DNA from: Aralia elata
Taxonomy: Eukaryota > Streptophyta > Magnoliopsida > Apiales > Araliaceae
Reading direction: 5' to 3'
NCBI GenBank assembly: GCA_034770075.1
Contig: CM068380.1
Location: forward strand, 28,086,005 to 28,150,004
Length of the DNA: 64,000 nucleotides
A program made the position numbers and the translations under genes. The notes under the pieces are model-generated. The model did not search any database and was not told where the DNA came from. It saw nothing but the letters and a program-made list of their open reading frames with translations. The first letter of the stretch is position 1; each line of letters opens with the position of its first letter. Positions 46,411 to 58,343 of the stretch are shown in pieces.

Positions 46411-48470
46411 TGTAGACACCCAAATTTTGCACATCGTATACTAACCCTGACAGGAGGGCAAATTCGTCCATTGAGCCGGCCTATGAGAGCGAAGGATGGG
46501 CGCAAGTACGAACACTTGACGCCACCGCGACGATTTACAACCGAAACCGACGTGACAACAAGGCTGTCCGAAATGAGCATTCCCGAATGATGTGGCACGT
46601 CTCCCAGTAATTCCCAGACTGCAAAATACGAGCCTGTCGGCGAGAACCGACGTCACGACACGAGAATCGAGGCATAGCACGAAAATCATGAAAGTCAAGC
46701 CAGCCAGCCGCGGATTGATCTGCGGCCAATGAGTGCGCCTTTTGAAAACACGGAACTCGAAACACGGAAACCGAAAATCAGCTGAGTGGAGGGGTGGCGG
46801 CGAGCCAGCCACAGATTCATCTGCGGCTGGCTCTGGCCAGCCTATTTCAGCTCATCCCTCACTCAGCATACAGGGGGTTCGGAAGAAGAAAAAGAGGAGG
46901 CAGCAGCAGCTCGGGAAAAGAGGAAGAAAATAGGAAGAAATTGCAAGAAAATAAAGAGAAAAGAGAGGAAAAAGTGAGGAATTATATATTTTGTGTAAGA
47001 TTATATATCCTATACCTTCTACTCTATTCAATATACAAATTCATACACATTGTGAGGATTATTTGCAAGGTGAAAAGACCATTTCTATAGCAATTTTGAT
47101 ATATCATTTTGTTAATCTTTTTGTCAATTGGGTTATGTGAAATATAATTTTTCTTGTATATTGTTGTTGATACATGGATTAGGGACCATTAGTGAAGGTT
47201 CCCACGGAACGAAATGCTTCCTAATGACCCGAGGATGTCCATTTAGCGAATTAATTTAGCTTGTTATGATGATTTATTGGGCCTAGTTTGTTTAGATTGC
47301 CATTTTAGGATATTGTGTTTGTTTGGCCATTTTGGATGTGAGCCTAGGAATGCGACCCCGGGGTCCAAATTCGATGATGGACATCTTTTGATATAAGTAG
47401 TAGGAGCGATGTAGTTTTCATTTGTAAGTATGTAATCATCGGGCCTTAAAGCGACGCCAAGGCGAGAATCATGTTTAAGGCCCCGTCATAGTGAAAATAT
47501 GTGATTGTGGGCGTTCGGGGTTATTTTGATGGCTTACATGCCCGTGAATAATCCCCTACGCATTATAATGTTGGATTTGAATTGCAACACCAAAAAGGAT
47601 TTCAAAGCTAAGCGATAAAGATCTTCATAAAATCAATCAAACTAGGTTAGTAGCATCACGAGGATAAGAAATTGGGGGTGCTAAGGAATTTTGATTTCTA
47701 TCTTAATGAGAAGGAAAAAGAAAGAAATCGTTTTCAAACATCACAAAAATGGTTTTATAAAAATAAATAATGTTTTATTAAATCCTTGTGCATAGGGTTA
47801 AAGAGATCCTAGAGGTTGCCCATCATTTGAGTTATGAAAGCAACGTATAGATCTCGATTCCTATTTTGACAAAGGTTTAGAAAACTCTTGTTTTGCCAAA
47901 ACGACACCTAATGCAATCTCACAGTTTTGACAATTAAAATCAAACATTTTCTCATAAAGCTTTCTCGTATAAACTGAAGGACATTCTAAAGCATTCCCAA
48001 AAAGAAAAACACGACTTTTCCGAAAACCCAATTGGTTTCTTCATGCAAACTCACCACCACATTTACATAGGCGCACACACACACACGCACACATACACAT
48101 TTCATGAATTAAAGGATAGGAAAGTATCAAGATTGCGGTAACCGTGTTTCACGGAAGTTGGGGGGTGCCTAACACCTTCCCCTCGCTTAAGCAAGCCCCC
48201 GAACTCTATGAATCTCGGTTTGCAGACCAATTAATTCGGAGTCACATATGAGCCAGCGATTTATAAAAAAAATGAAAACTTGGATGAGTTGGTACATCCA
48301 TTTCAAATATACCAATTGGCGACTCTGGTTAATTGGCTCATCATAAAAAACGATCTTTCAAAACCCCGTCGACATTTATGCCGACCTTTTCCAAAATCAT
48401 CTAATGAGAAGGCTAAAAATTGGAAAGGGTAAAACATCTTAACGGAGGCGATTCCCTCCCGGCGTCGACA
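46411..48470 (+). repeat. 3' LTR of copy E, 2060 bp
   Basis: TGTAGACACCC ... GGCGTCGACA on the plus strand after the PPT. A CA-rich microsatellite lies near 48073-48095 and a PBS-like TTGGCGACTCTGG near 48315. The right flank starts TAATTGACAA and is not Tat sequence. Confidence 0.9.
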
Positions 48471-48733
48471 TAATTGACAATAGTTGTCTACCTATTTATT
48501 TATATATCGTTTGTTGTGTCACACAAGGCTATATACATTTGAAATGAGATCCTTATTCTCACTAGCAAATCTTTAATTAGATTTGCCGAACTGTATATTG
48601 AAGGTAATATAGTTTGATGAAAATAGTAAGAGATACCAATTTAAAATAAAGACCTAATTTATTTTGGTAATTAATTAAATGAATGTATGCTAAAATGTTG
48701 TTAAATTACAAATTCATTTTACAGAATTTTACA
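48471..48733. other. Copia leader-like AT-rich segment
   Basis: 263 bp between LTR E and the copia gag start. Probably copia 5' untranslated sequence. No copia 5' LTR or PBS is visible, as expected if E inserted into the leader. Confidence 0.4.
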
Positions 48734-49023
48734 ATGTCTAATTCACTATCATTGCGTAGCATATTAGATGCTAATTAACCGGACCAAATTAAAAGGACTG
48801 GTTAAAGAATTTGAGAATAGTTCTCAAGGCTGAAAAGCTATCTTATGTCCTTAATATGCCTATCCCTGCAATGGTTGCAGACAATGCCTCAGAGGAAGAG
48901 ATTGCTACTTTTAGAAAGTGGCAAGATGATGCACAGTTGGCTCAATGCATCATGATCGCATCTATAAGTAACGAGCTTCAGCGTCAGCATGAAACTATGG
49001 ATGCTCCTACTGTACTCCGGCAC
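48734..49023 (+). pseudogene. gag: Ty1/copia gag, N-terminal part (decayed)
   Basis: It starts MSNSLSLRSILDAN, then indels, then an open stretch with LKAEKLSYVLNMPIPAM, FRKWQDDAQLAQC and ISNELQRQHETMDAPTVLRH. These are typical of the plant copia gag (UBN2/retrotran_gag_2 type). It is interrupted exactly after CGGCAC by the insertion at 49024; the next codons (LQEL) resume at 53359. Confidence 0.85.
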
Positions 49024-52000
49024 TGTAATGTCCAGGAAATTTTTACATTGTATCGAATTTATTTTAATAAATAAAATTCATTTTATATAATTTTACGAAT
49101 TTAATTAGATCCATGTAATAACTATTATTATATAATTATATGGTTCAATAATTTTCATTGCCTTAAAGGGACTCATTAATAGTTTGAATAAATTAATGAG
49201 TTAACCCTAACATTTGATTGACAGGAAAATTTGGGAAATTAATAAATAATTTTACTATTATCGGATTTAAATAATTCGAACGGGAAATTATTATTGAAAC
49301 AAATATTTTAAATAATTAGGTAAATTAATTAGTTATTTCAAATATTGGAAACATAGTATTATTAATTTTAATAAAATACGTTGGGCTATTTTTCTTTTAT
49401 TTTAGCTACCCAATTCCCATTTTAGTTCCAGTTAGGCCGACCCAATTTCTTTACTTCAGTTGGGCCCAACCCAAGTGGACTGAACAAATATTTGTTACTA
49501 AGCCAATTGGGCTGAGCCCAATCCTCTCCTCAGTCGGGTGAACCCATGGTGCCGGTGAAATTGAAATGGGATAAACCAAGTGAAAACCCCCAAATCAGTC
49601 AGTCGAAGGAAAGAGGGGAGTGGGCGTAGCCGAAACTAGCTAGACCCAAACCATCAATCAGTCGAGCCAGACGAGCAAGGAACGAGAGAAAGGAGCAGGG
49701 GCTGTCAATCGCCGGTGATAGCAGTGGAAAGCAGCGACCGGCGGCTGTTCAAGGGTTCGAGGCGGACAAACGAGCGACGGCAGGAGCGGCTATCAAAGGA
49801 ACCAAGGGTTCCAGAAAATCCGGTGACGCGATCGGTGGGGGCACACGGCTCAAGGGCTGCCGGCGACGTCACAATCGGCTCAATGGGAACGACCGGATGA
49901 CCCCTCCCTCCGACCGATGGTCCTTAACCGGCCAAATAAGGTAATACCCAACCAATTGGATAAACAAATTGCTATAAATTGAAGCCTGATTAGCCAAGAT
50001 GCCGATTATTCCTCGAGTCCAAAGCAAACCCCTATAAATTTAACACCCAAACCTTAGACCAAGCCGCTGAATCCCTTGTTTGTGAGTCCCAATTTAGAAA
50101 AAAAAATTTGAGAGAGAGAGCCAGAGGGAGTCAGTCGCTCGGCGGTGAATGTCCGGCGTGATCGAATATTTTGGGCGAAGGAGGAGAACCGCCAACCGAT
50201 CAAACCCAAGGTATAAGAGGAGGTCTATTTTGGCCTAATTGCCGTGCGTTCCTCTGTTTATTGTAATTGATTCTGTTGATGTATATTTTTCTTTCGTTTG
50301 GAAATCTGGGTATGGAACCCTTGGTGTGTTTTAATTGATTCTGTTAATATTTTTGGGAAATCTGTGTATGGTATCATTTGTTCGTTTTAATTGATTTTGT
50401 TGCTAAATTGCTTGGGGGAAGTCTATGTAACGAGGAACCATAAGAGGTTCGGCAGCGGGTGTTGTACTGTAAATAGGTTAGTGTCGAGTTTCAGTACGAC
50501 CACCAAGTGTTTGATGTAATGACTGAATGAGACTGTTTTTCATTTGGTATCAATTTTTGTTGTCAGCAACATGGTTTATAGAATCAAGTTGTGGTCTATA
50601 TGTTCAAGAACTGTTATGGAACTCAGATTCCTTTTTATCATGTGTTTGATTTATCGCGAACGTAGGACCAAGTATTGTTATGTTTTGCTATTGCCATACA
50701 AGCTTGTCTTGAATCTGTGTGTGGTGCACGAACGTGATGCATAGTGTGCGGGTTGGGGGTCGAGCACGGGCAGTGCTGGCCGTGGCTTTGACAGTGTCTA
50801 GCAAAACACATGGGACGCTTGAGGCTTTCTAATGGATTAATAGTATGACTTAACAGTTGAAGTACTTTCATTATTATTTTCATTAATACTATCAAATGAT
50901 TAAGTCATGCATAAATGTTGATGAAGCTAGCGGTGTATTTTCTAGTAACCAAAGTGTTATTTAAATGTTTAAAATATTTTTATGTAATAGTAATATTATA
51001 ATATGCTATGCATTATTACAATGAGTTAGTGATACTAATGGGCGATCAAATCATTTTAAATTAATTGATAATGATACTTAAAGAGAAGAAGGTGATTATT
51101 ATAATTTAATACTATTATGTAATAATTAAGTTATTATGGAAAGGTTTAATAATAATTCCAAATGAAATGAGTAACAAATGAAGTTTAATGGTTTGTTATA
51201 TAACTATTATCTAATAATCAAATGACTATTATTGGTTTATTGTTGATTATTATTAGAACTAATGATGCACTCATAAAATAGTTATTTATTATTAACCATT
51301 AAATAATAAATAAAGATAATAAATATTTAATTATTATTTAATAATAATTAAGTATGAATAAAGTAATAAAATAATTATTTATTATTTATCAACAAATAAT
51401 AAATAAAGATAATAAATATTTAAATATTATTTAATTAATATTAAATGATAATTAAGTAGGAACAAGCTAACTCAATAATTATTTATTATTTATCAATAAT
51501 AAATAAAGATAATAAATATTTAATTATTATTTAATTAATATTAAATAATAATTAAGTATGAACAAGGTTAACAAATAATTAGTTATTATTTATCAATAAA
51601 TAATAAATAAAGGTAATAAATATTTAATTATTATTTAATCTTAAATAATAATTAAGTATAAGTAAAGTTAATAAATAATTAGTTATTATTTATCAATAAA
51701 TAATAAATAAAGGTAATAAATATTTTAATTATTATTTAATCTTAAATAATAATTAAGTATAGGTAAAGTTAATAAATGATTATTTATTATTTATCAATAA
51801 ATAATGAATAAAGATAATAAATATTTAATTATTATTTAATCAATATTAAATAATAACTAAGTGTGTGTAGAATTAATATGTTAAATATTTAATTAATGTT
51901 GCATAAGGAACAAGATTAATAATTACTCAATTACCCCTAAGGTAAATAGTAATTAAGCGCAATAAAATTGAATAAGTGATCAACTATTATTTAGTTGCTA

Positions 52001-53353
52001 TTAAACCATGATAAATTTATTATTTATTTTATAAATAATAAATAAGAATTATCAACCCACATTTATAGACAAATAATGGTAATAGTTGAGTACTCAAATA
52101 ATAGGTAACCATGATTAACTATTATTTATTTTTAAATAATAGCTAGAGGTCATTAAATTAATTTCTGTTTAGCTAATGATTAGATGGTAATTAAATATAT
52201 ATAGTGAATTTGTTTACCTGCTAAATAAATAGCATAAGTGAGTGTATCGATATACAGTTATGCGATGCTAATGGATAAACCGACTTTATCAACTGATAGG
52301 TTATCCAAGATCAATTAATTAAAGCTAAATTTTATTTGTAGCTGAGCAAACAGGCAAGTTCTATCTTACTCAACTTTTACATTGAGCAAGTTTCTAAACC
52401 TTATGCATTATTTTTAATACGTGCAAAAAGGTATATATATTATTGCAAGTTATTCTTTAAGCTTGAATCTTATCTCCAAACATGCCTTAAGTGGTCTAAT
52501 TACTTTTAAAATTATTCCACATCTATGTACTTATTGACATTCGCACTCGTGCATTTGAATTCGTATATTTATTTAAGTTCAAAAATTTGTGGACTAATCA
52601 TGGTTAAGTCTGAACCCTTGTTCGGTCAGGTAAGTATGTGAGAATTTATAAAAGCTATCCGAACCAATCGATGGTAAGGATTCTTAGACTGTATGAACAC
52701 CCCTTTTTATTTATAGGGGAGTACCCCAGGTACCGTATATAAGGTACAAATAGCAGAGTTAAATGTTATGCATACACATAGCGTACGCGAGGCTGATCCC
52801 CTCAAGTACTTATTCTGTAGCCAGTAACCAGAGGGTCAACTAGCTATTGACTCCTTTGGAAGTTATTGTTCAAAGTCTACTTGACTATCAATTGTTCTAA
52901 AAGCATTTATTGTTATTGCTTCTGATAATTCTATTGTTGAAATCTCTTTCTATATCCCTTTCATCATGATATATCCTTATTGTTGTACTTTAAACTTGCT
53001 GAGCAAACTCGTTGCTCATCCTTGCTATATCATGACTTCATTGCAGCTAAACCCGAAACGTCAGGGAAGAACAAAGGGTAAGAAAAGATGAAGTGATAGA
53101 CTTCATGTAGCAGATTTTAAATTTATGTGTAGTTAATCACTGTTAATGTAATTTAAACCCTGTTCGTTATTTAGGGTATGAATTTGTGTATGTGTTTAAG
53201 GTTATTGTATTATGGGACTAGTAACACCTTTCTGATGAACAACATATGTTTATTTCCGCATTTTAGTCAATGTGTGTTGTTGGAGGTGAATGATGTATTG
53301 GATCGTGATGACCGGATCCGGGTATTTGGAGACCCGAATTTGGGGGCGTCACA
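49024..53353. mobile_element. 4330-bp TG...CA insertion with 5-bp TSD (probable solo LTR)
   Basis: It starts TGTAATGTCCAGG and ends GGGGGCGTCACA. GGCAC at 49019-49023 is repeated at 53354-53358, and removing the insertion plus one GGCAC rejoins the copia gag frame. No gag, pol, PBS or PPT is recognised inside, so it looks like a long solo LTR, perhaps of a chromovirus. Its end resembles the block ending at 61096. Orientation is uncertain, since both termini look like LTR starts. Confidence 0.75.
50990..52150. repeat. AT-rich degenerate tandem repeat inside the insertion
   Basis: Repeats of a roughly 90-108-bp unit made of TTATTATTTATCAATAAATAA, AAATATTTAATTATTATTTAA and AATAATTAAGTATGA-type words. 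No coding capacity. Confidence 0.75.
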
Positions 53354-54899
53354 GGCACCTTCAAGGAGTTGAATAGTGAGGAAAGTAGGACTATTAGATA
53401 TCAGATATCTAAGGAGCTCTTCCGATCTAAAATAACCGATGGCACTACAGTATAGACAAATGTCCTCAAAATGATCAATCTGATTGAACAATTGAGACAA
53501 CTGGGTTTTAATGGATGGAGAGTTGATCCAAGAATTGATCTTGCAATCACTTCTGGACTCTTTCTCACATATTGTTGTGAATTTTCACATGAACAAGCTA
53601 TATGTCAGCCTGCCTGAGTTGCTTAAACATGTTGAAAATCGTAAAGAGTCACTTTCCAATCAAGAAAGACCAAGTCTTACTGGTAGATGATTCTTCCAGG
53701 AAGCGGAAGAGGGCTTAAGGATCTTCTTAAAAGAAGAACAATTCAAAGAAGATAAATGAAAGGCAAAAACAAAGGACAATAAGAACAACACTGATGCAGA
53801 TAGCAAAGGAGTTTGCTTCCACTGCAATAAGCCTGGATACTAGAAAGGAAACTGTAAGGAGAATCTTACAAAGGCTAACCAGAAGAAGCTTAGTGAAGCT
53901 TCGGTTACAGATATAGATTTATTCATGATTGAAATAAATTTTTTCTGTAAGTCAAGGTTCTACTTAGGTATTGGATACCGGCTGTAGTTCTCACATATGC
54001 ATCCAATGCAGAGACTAAGCAGAAGTAGAAAGCTAAACAAAGAGTAAGTAATCTTATGTGTGGGAATGGAGCAAAGGTTGCTGCATTAACCATAGGAACT
54101 TATAGTTTAGCGTTGCCTACGGGCAAGTTTATTAAGTTAATAAGTTGTTATTATGTTCCAGTTCTCTTTAGAAATATTATTACTTCTGTTGTTTGACAAG
54201 GAAGGTTCTGGTATTATATTTAAAAACAATTGTTGTTCTACTTATAATGATAATATTTTGTTTGAAACTGGAAGATCACTTGATGGACTTTGTAAACTTG
54301 ACTTACATGAAAAATAATTTTGCAAATTGAACAAACTAGTAAAAGAAAAGGAGATGGTCATTCAAAGAGTTGAATGTGTGTATTTGATGAAATACAAGTC
54401 TGAATCATTTGAAATGTTTAAAGAATTCATAAGTGAAACAAATTGACAAAGTATTAAGATTCTTTGATCAGATCGAAGAAAAAATACTTGTGCAATGCGT
54501 TTCTAGATCATCTCAAAATGGTATTTTCTCATAATGGAAACCTCCTGATACGCAATAATTGATTGGTGTATCTAAAAGGAGAAATTGTACCTTGTTGGAC
54601 ATGGTGCAGTCCATAATGATTTTTACCGACATTCTAGTATCCATCTGGGGTTATACCCTAGAAACGGCTGCATATATCTACAAAATAAGGTAACCTCAAA
54701 AATCTAACCCCAAGACTCCATAAATGTTATAGATAGGGAGGATTCCTATTCTTAAGTATGTTAAGATAAGGGGTTGTCCAGCTTATGTGAAAAGGTTTCA
54801 AAGATAAGTTTAGGACAAAATCTGACAAGTGCAGACTTATGGGATATCCTAAAGAAAGTTTAGGATATTATTACTATAATCCTACACGCTGCCTTCTTA
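53354..54899 (+). pseudogene. gag-pol: Ty1/copia gag remainder, zinc knuckle, protease and integrase relics
   Basis: It resumes at LQEL with SRTIRYQISKELF. A CCHC-like knuckle (CNKPGY, near 53820) and a protease DTGCSSH (near 53965) follow, then scraps of integrase (KYKSESFEMFKEF; ETAAYI; RGCPAYVKRF near 54770). Many stops and indels. Most of the integrase core is missing between about 54430 and 54600. Confidence 0.78.
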
Positions 54900-56547
54900 G
54901 ATAAAGGTGTTTATCATTGAAGGAGGTAGTGGGAGGGTAATAGATCTTGAAGGAGTTCAAGAACCACAAAACACTTTAAGTCGAACCGAGGAACCTGTAG
55001 ATAGACCTATTGTACCACAATCGAATCGTAAATCTGGAAGAGTACTAAAGATACCTGGGAGGTATGGATTCATCATAGAGGATGATGATGAGGTACGCAT
55101 CATAGAGGATGATGATCCAGTTATATACGATGAGGCTATGAGTAGTAGACACTCAGAGAAATGGCAGATGGCCGTGAAATCTGAAATGGACTCCATGTAT
55201 GAGAACCAAGTATAGACTCTGGTTACTCCACCAAAAGGCATAGTGCCTAAAGGGTGTATATTGGTCTTTAAGAGAAAGACTAGGGCAAATGGCAAGGTGG
55301 AGACCTATAAGACCAGACCTGTTTAAAAGGTTTTTCAAGTCAAGGAGTTGACTGTAATAAAACCTTATTACCGGGTAATGCTCAAGTCCATTTGGATTTT
55401 GCTTGTGATTGCAGCTTATTACGAAATCTGGCAAAATGGATGTGGAGACGTCCTTCTTCGATGAAGACTTGAGGAGAATGTATGTATGATACAGCCAGAG
55501 GAATTTATTTCAAAGGTTGAAGCAAATCGTGTTCTAAGCTGCAATGATCCATTTATGGATTGAAGCATGCTTCTCAAAGATGGAACATTCATTTTGATGA
55601 GACAATCAAAAGAGTTTGATTTTATCAAAAATGAGAATGAACCTAGTGTGTATAAAAGGGCCAGTGGGAGCACTGTGACATTCTTGGTATTATATGTTGA
55701 TATACTACTGACAAGGAATAACACACCAATGCTACAATCAGTTAAGATAAAATTATCTAAACATTCCTCCATGAATGACTTGGGAGGAGCATCCTATAAA
55801 TTGGGGATACAAATCTATATAGATAGATTTAAAAGGATGCTCGGCTTGACCCAATGAATGTATATTCATTCGATGCTAAAGGCGTTTAGCATGGCAAACT
55901 CCAAGATAGGTCTCATGATGATGAGCCATGGAGTGTATCTCTCTAATATTGTCCCCAATTGAAAGAGAGATCACATGAGTTACTATCATGTATGCAATGA
56001 ACATACTAGGCCTGATGTTGATCAGTCATATTCTGGAGAAGATCACTGTAAGACAGTGATAAACATCTTTAAGTACTTAACCGGTATTGAAGATATAATA
56101 TTAATTCATGGTAGGTGTGAATTAAAACTAGAGGGCTAAACAGACTCAAGTTTTTTCAGACTGACCAAGACGATAACAAATCGACTTTCTGGTAAAACGT
56201 TACCTTGAAAGGTGGTGCAGTGAATTGGAAAAGTTCTAAACAGCAAAGAGTTACTGGTTTAGTGACAAAGACAAAGTATATAGCTGTAAATGAAGCTGCA
56301 AGTTGATTGTTTGGATGAAAAGTTCATCACGGAGCTAGGAATAGTTCCAAGTCTCATCTTGGATTCAAACATGTGTTGCGGCACTTTCATTTGATTAGTG
56401 GAATCATTGAAAGAGGAGAAGTCACTATAGAGATAGTGGACTCTTAAGAACAACATTGCATATCCATTTACTGAAGCATTATCCAAACAACAGGATGATC
56501 GTCACTTAGAGAAGAAGGGTATTAGATACCATGACGATTGGCTTTAG
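54900..56547 (+). pseudogene. pol: Ty1/copia RT and RNase H (decayed)
   Basis: The pre-RT acidic region is open (54907-55215, RKSGRVLKIPGRYGF, KWQMAVKSEMDSMYENQV), then there are stops. A second open stretch at 55567-55857 has SKEFDFIKNENEPSVYK and LVLYVDILLTRN. The active-site box reads YVDI in place of YVDD. RNase H scraps follow, and the frame ends DDWL and stop at 56547. Confidence 0.82.
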
Positions 56548-58343
56548 TGCAAGTGGGAGATTGAAAGTAGTATGCACACAAGCCAATCATATTTGATATG
56601 ATGTAGCATATACTTTGTAATCTTATTCGGTTATTAAAGGCATTTTACATTATCTACATGGTGCTGTTATATTAAATGGGATAAACCCATAGTTTTGAGC
56701 AATACTTTTAGAATCATGATGGTGATCATGCTAATGAGATCTAAATTCTAGATAGCTCACAAACTAAAATCGTTCCTAATCGTTAGATTACTAAAAAGGG
56801 GATTAGTGAATCCGGATAGATTAGTACATACGTTGCTTGCTCTTATAAAGAGGATGATTGATCTCATAATCATTTATGTGGAGACACTAAAGCAAGTATA
56901 TAGGTGCTTATTAGAGAATAAGTTCACTAAACAAGGCTTGCTAAGGAATACCTAATGGAGTTTTACTCGCTTGTCAATAGGAATTCCTCTAGTGATAGTA
57001 GTACAAGTGATCCTTGGACTTGAGATCATCATAGTATCTTGTGTATGATGAGTTATACTTTGACATGTCCCTTAAGACCTTTAGGGTATATCAAAGGGTA
57101 TGATTGGGTATAATAAGTTATACATGGAGATAGGTGAATGATCAACAAAAAATCTACCACTTCTAGTAAAAGGAGAATGAAATTAGAAAGGAGTTTCTAA
57201 TTTGCATTATCAAAGTTGTTCATTGGAGAATCGAAATACATATAATTAAATAAAATAAGACTTGATAGTAATTCCATGTCTTATATTTAATTGGGACATT
57301 GTATGGTAGAAGGATTGAATTGTACGGTAACTATTCACTGAAAGGTTCTTTTGTGATTAATGTTGAAATCTATATTATCTGGAAAGTCGTTGATCGCTAA
57401 GGGGGCTTACCCTTATTGTAGAATAAATATTATTTATTTAAATGAATTAAATAGTTTAATTTATTTATTTAAATAAGATTAGAATTGTTCTAATTGATTT
57501 ATTCACAACCGGTTTAATATGGAGAACCTAAAGGGTCACACCGCAAAAGAAAAATATTTATTTAAGAAGTAAATGGCATAATTGTAATAATAAGTTAAGT
57601 GTATTTAATTTAATCTATGGAGATAGAATAAATTAAATAGCTTAATATTTATTATTTAATATTTTGGAAATATTAAATATAAATTAATAAGAGGAGTCTT
57701 ATTATTAATCTTACTATTACTATTATTTAATTCCTAATGGGGATTGGGAATTAATTAATAGAAGTACTCTCTCATAAATTTCTAATTGGATTAGGAGTTT
57801 AATTAATTAAAGGAGTTTAATTAAAATAAAAATCCTAATCCTAAATAGTTTAGGAGGGTTCCCTATATCTATAAATAAGAGGAGTCTTATCATGATTTAG
57901 GGTTAGACAGTTAGATAGTCAGACTATTAGACAATTTACACACTCTTCCATGAGAATTGGAGAGAGAGAGAGAGAGTACTTGCAATTTCTATAGAGATAG
58001 AAACTAGGGTTTTGTCAATATCCATATTCTTGAACAACTATTATTCCTTGGTAGATCACCTCTAGAGGCCAAACACTTGGGTGGCTAACGTTGATCAAAG
58101 GAAGGAATCCCATCGGTAAAATTCAAGGAGAACGCGAAGGAATTGGAGGTGAACTTGTACCCGAGGAAGCACGGTTCTACGAGGGTATAATTTCTTAATC
58201 TCTATCTCTTTCGTTAATTGATAATTGAACACAAGGAAAGATCATGGTGATGGTTTGTATGAAAATTTTAAACTCCGTTTTATCGCGCTTCCGCACTATT
58301 TATGTAATTTGATTGCATATTCGCGCAATATACAAATCTAACA
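56548..58343 (+). repeat. Likely 3' LTR of the copia element (56562-58343), with PPT
   Basis: A purine-rich AAGTGGGAGA precedes TGAAAGTAG at 56562. The far end CAAATCTAACA at 58343 follows a U5-like stretch (TATTCGCGCAATATAC). AT-rich, no ORF, with a GA microsatellite near 57960. The 5' LTR is not available for comparison, so the limits are tentative. Confidence 0.55.

Noticed and set aside
49715..49900. 61-codon Arg/Gly-rich frame in the 4.33-kb insertion
   Set aside because: Short, with no homology recognised, and in a locally GC-rich part of a probable LTR.
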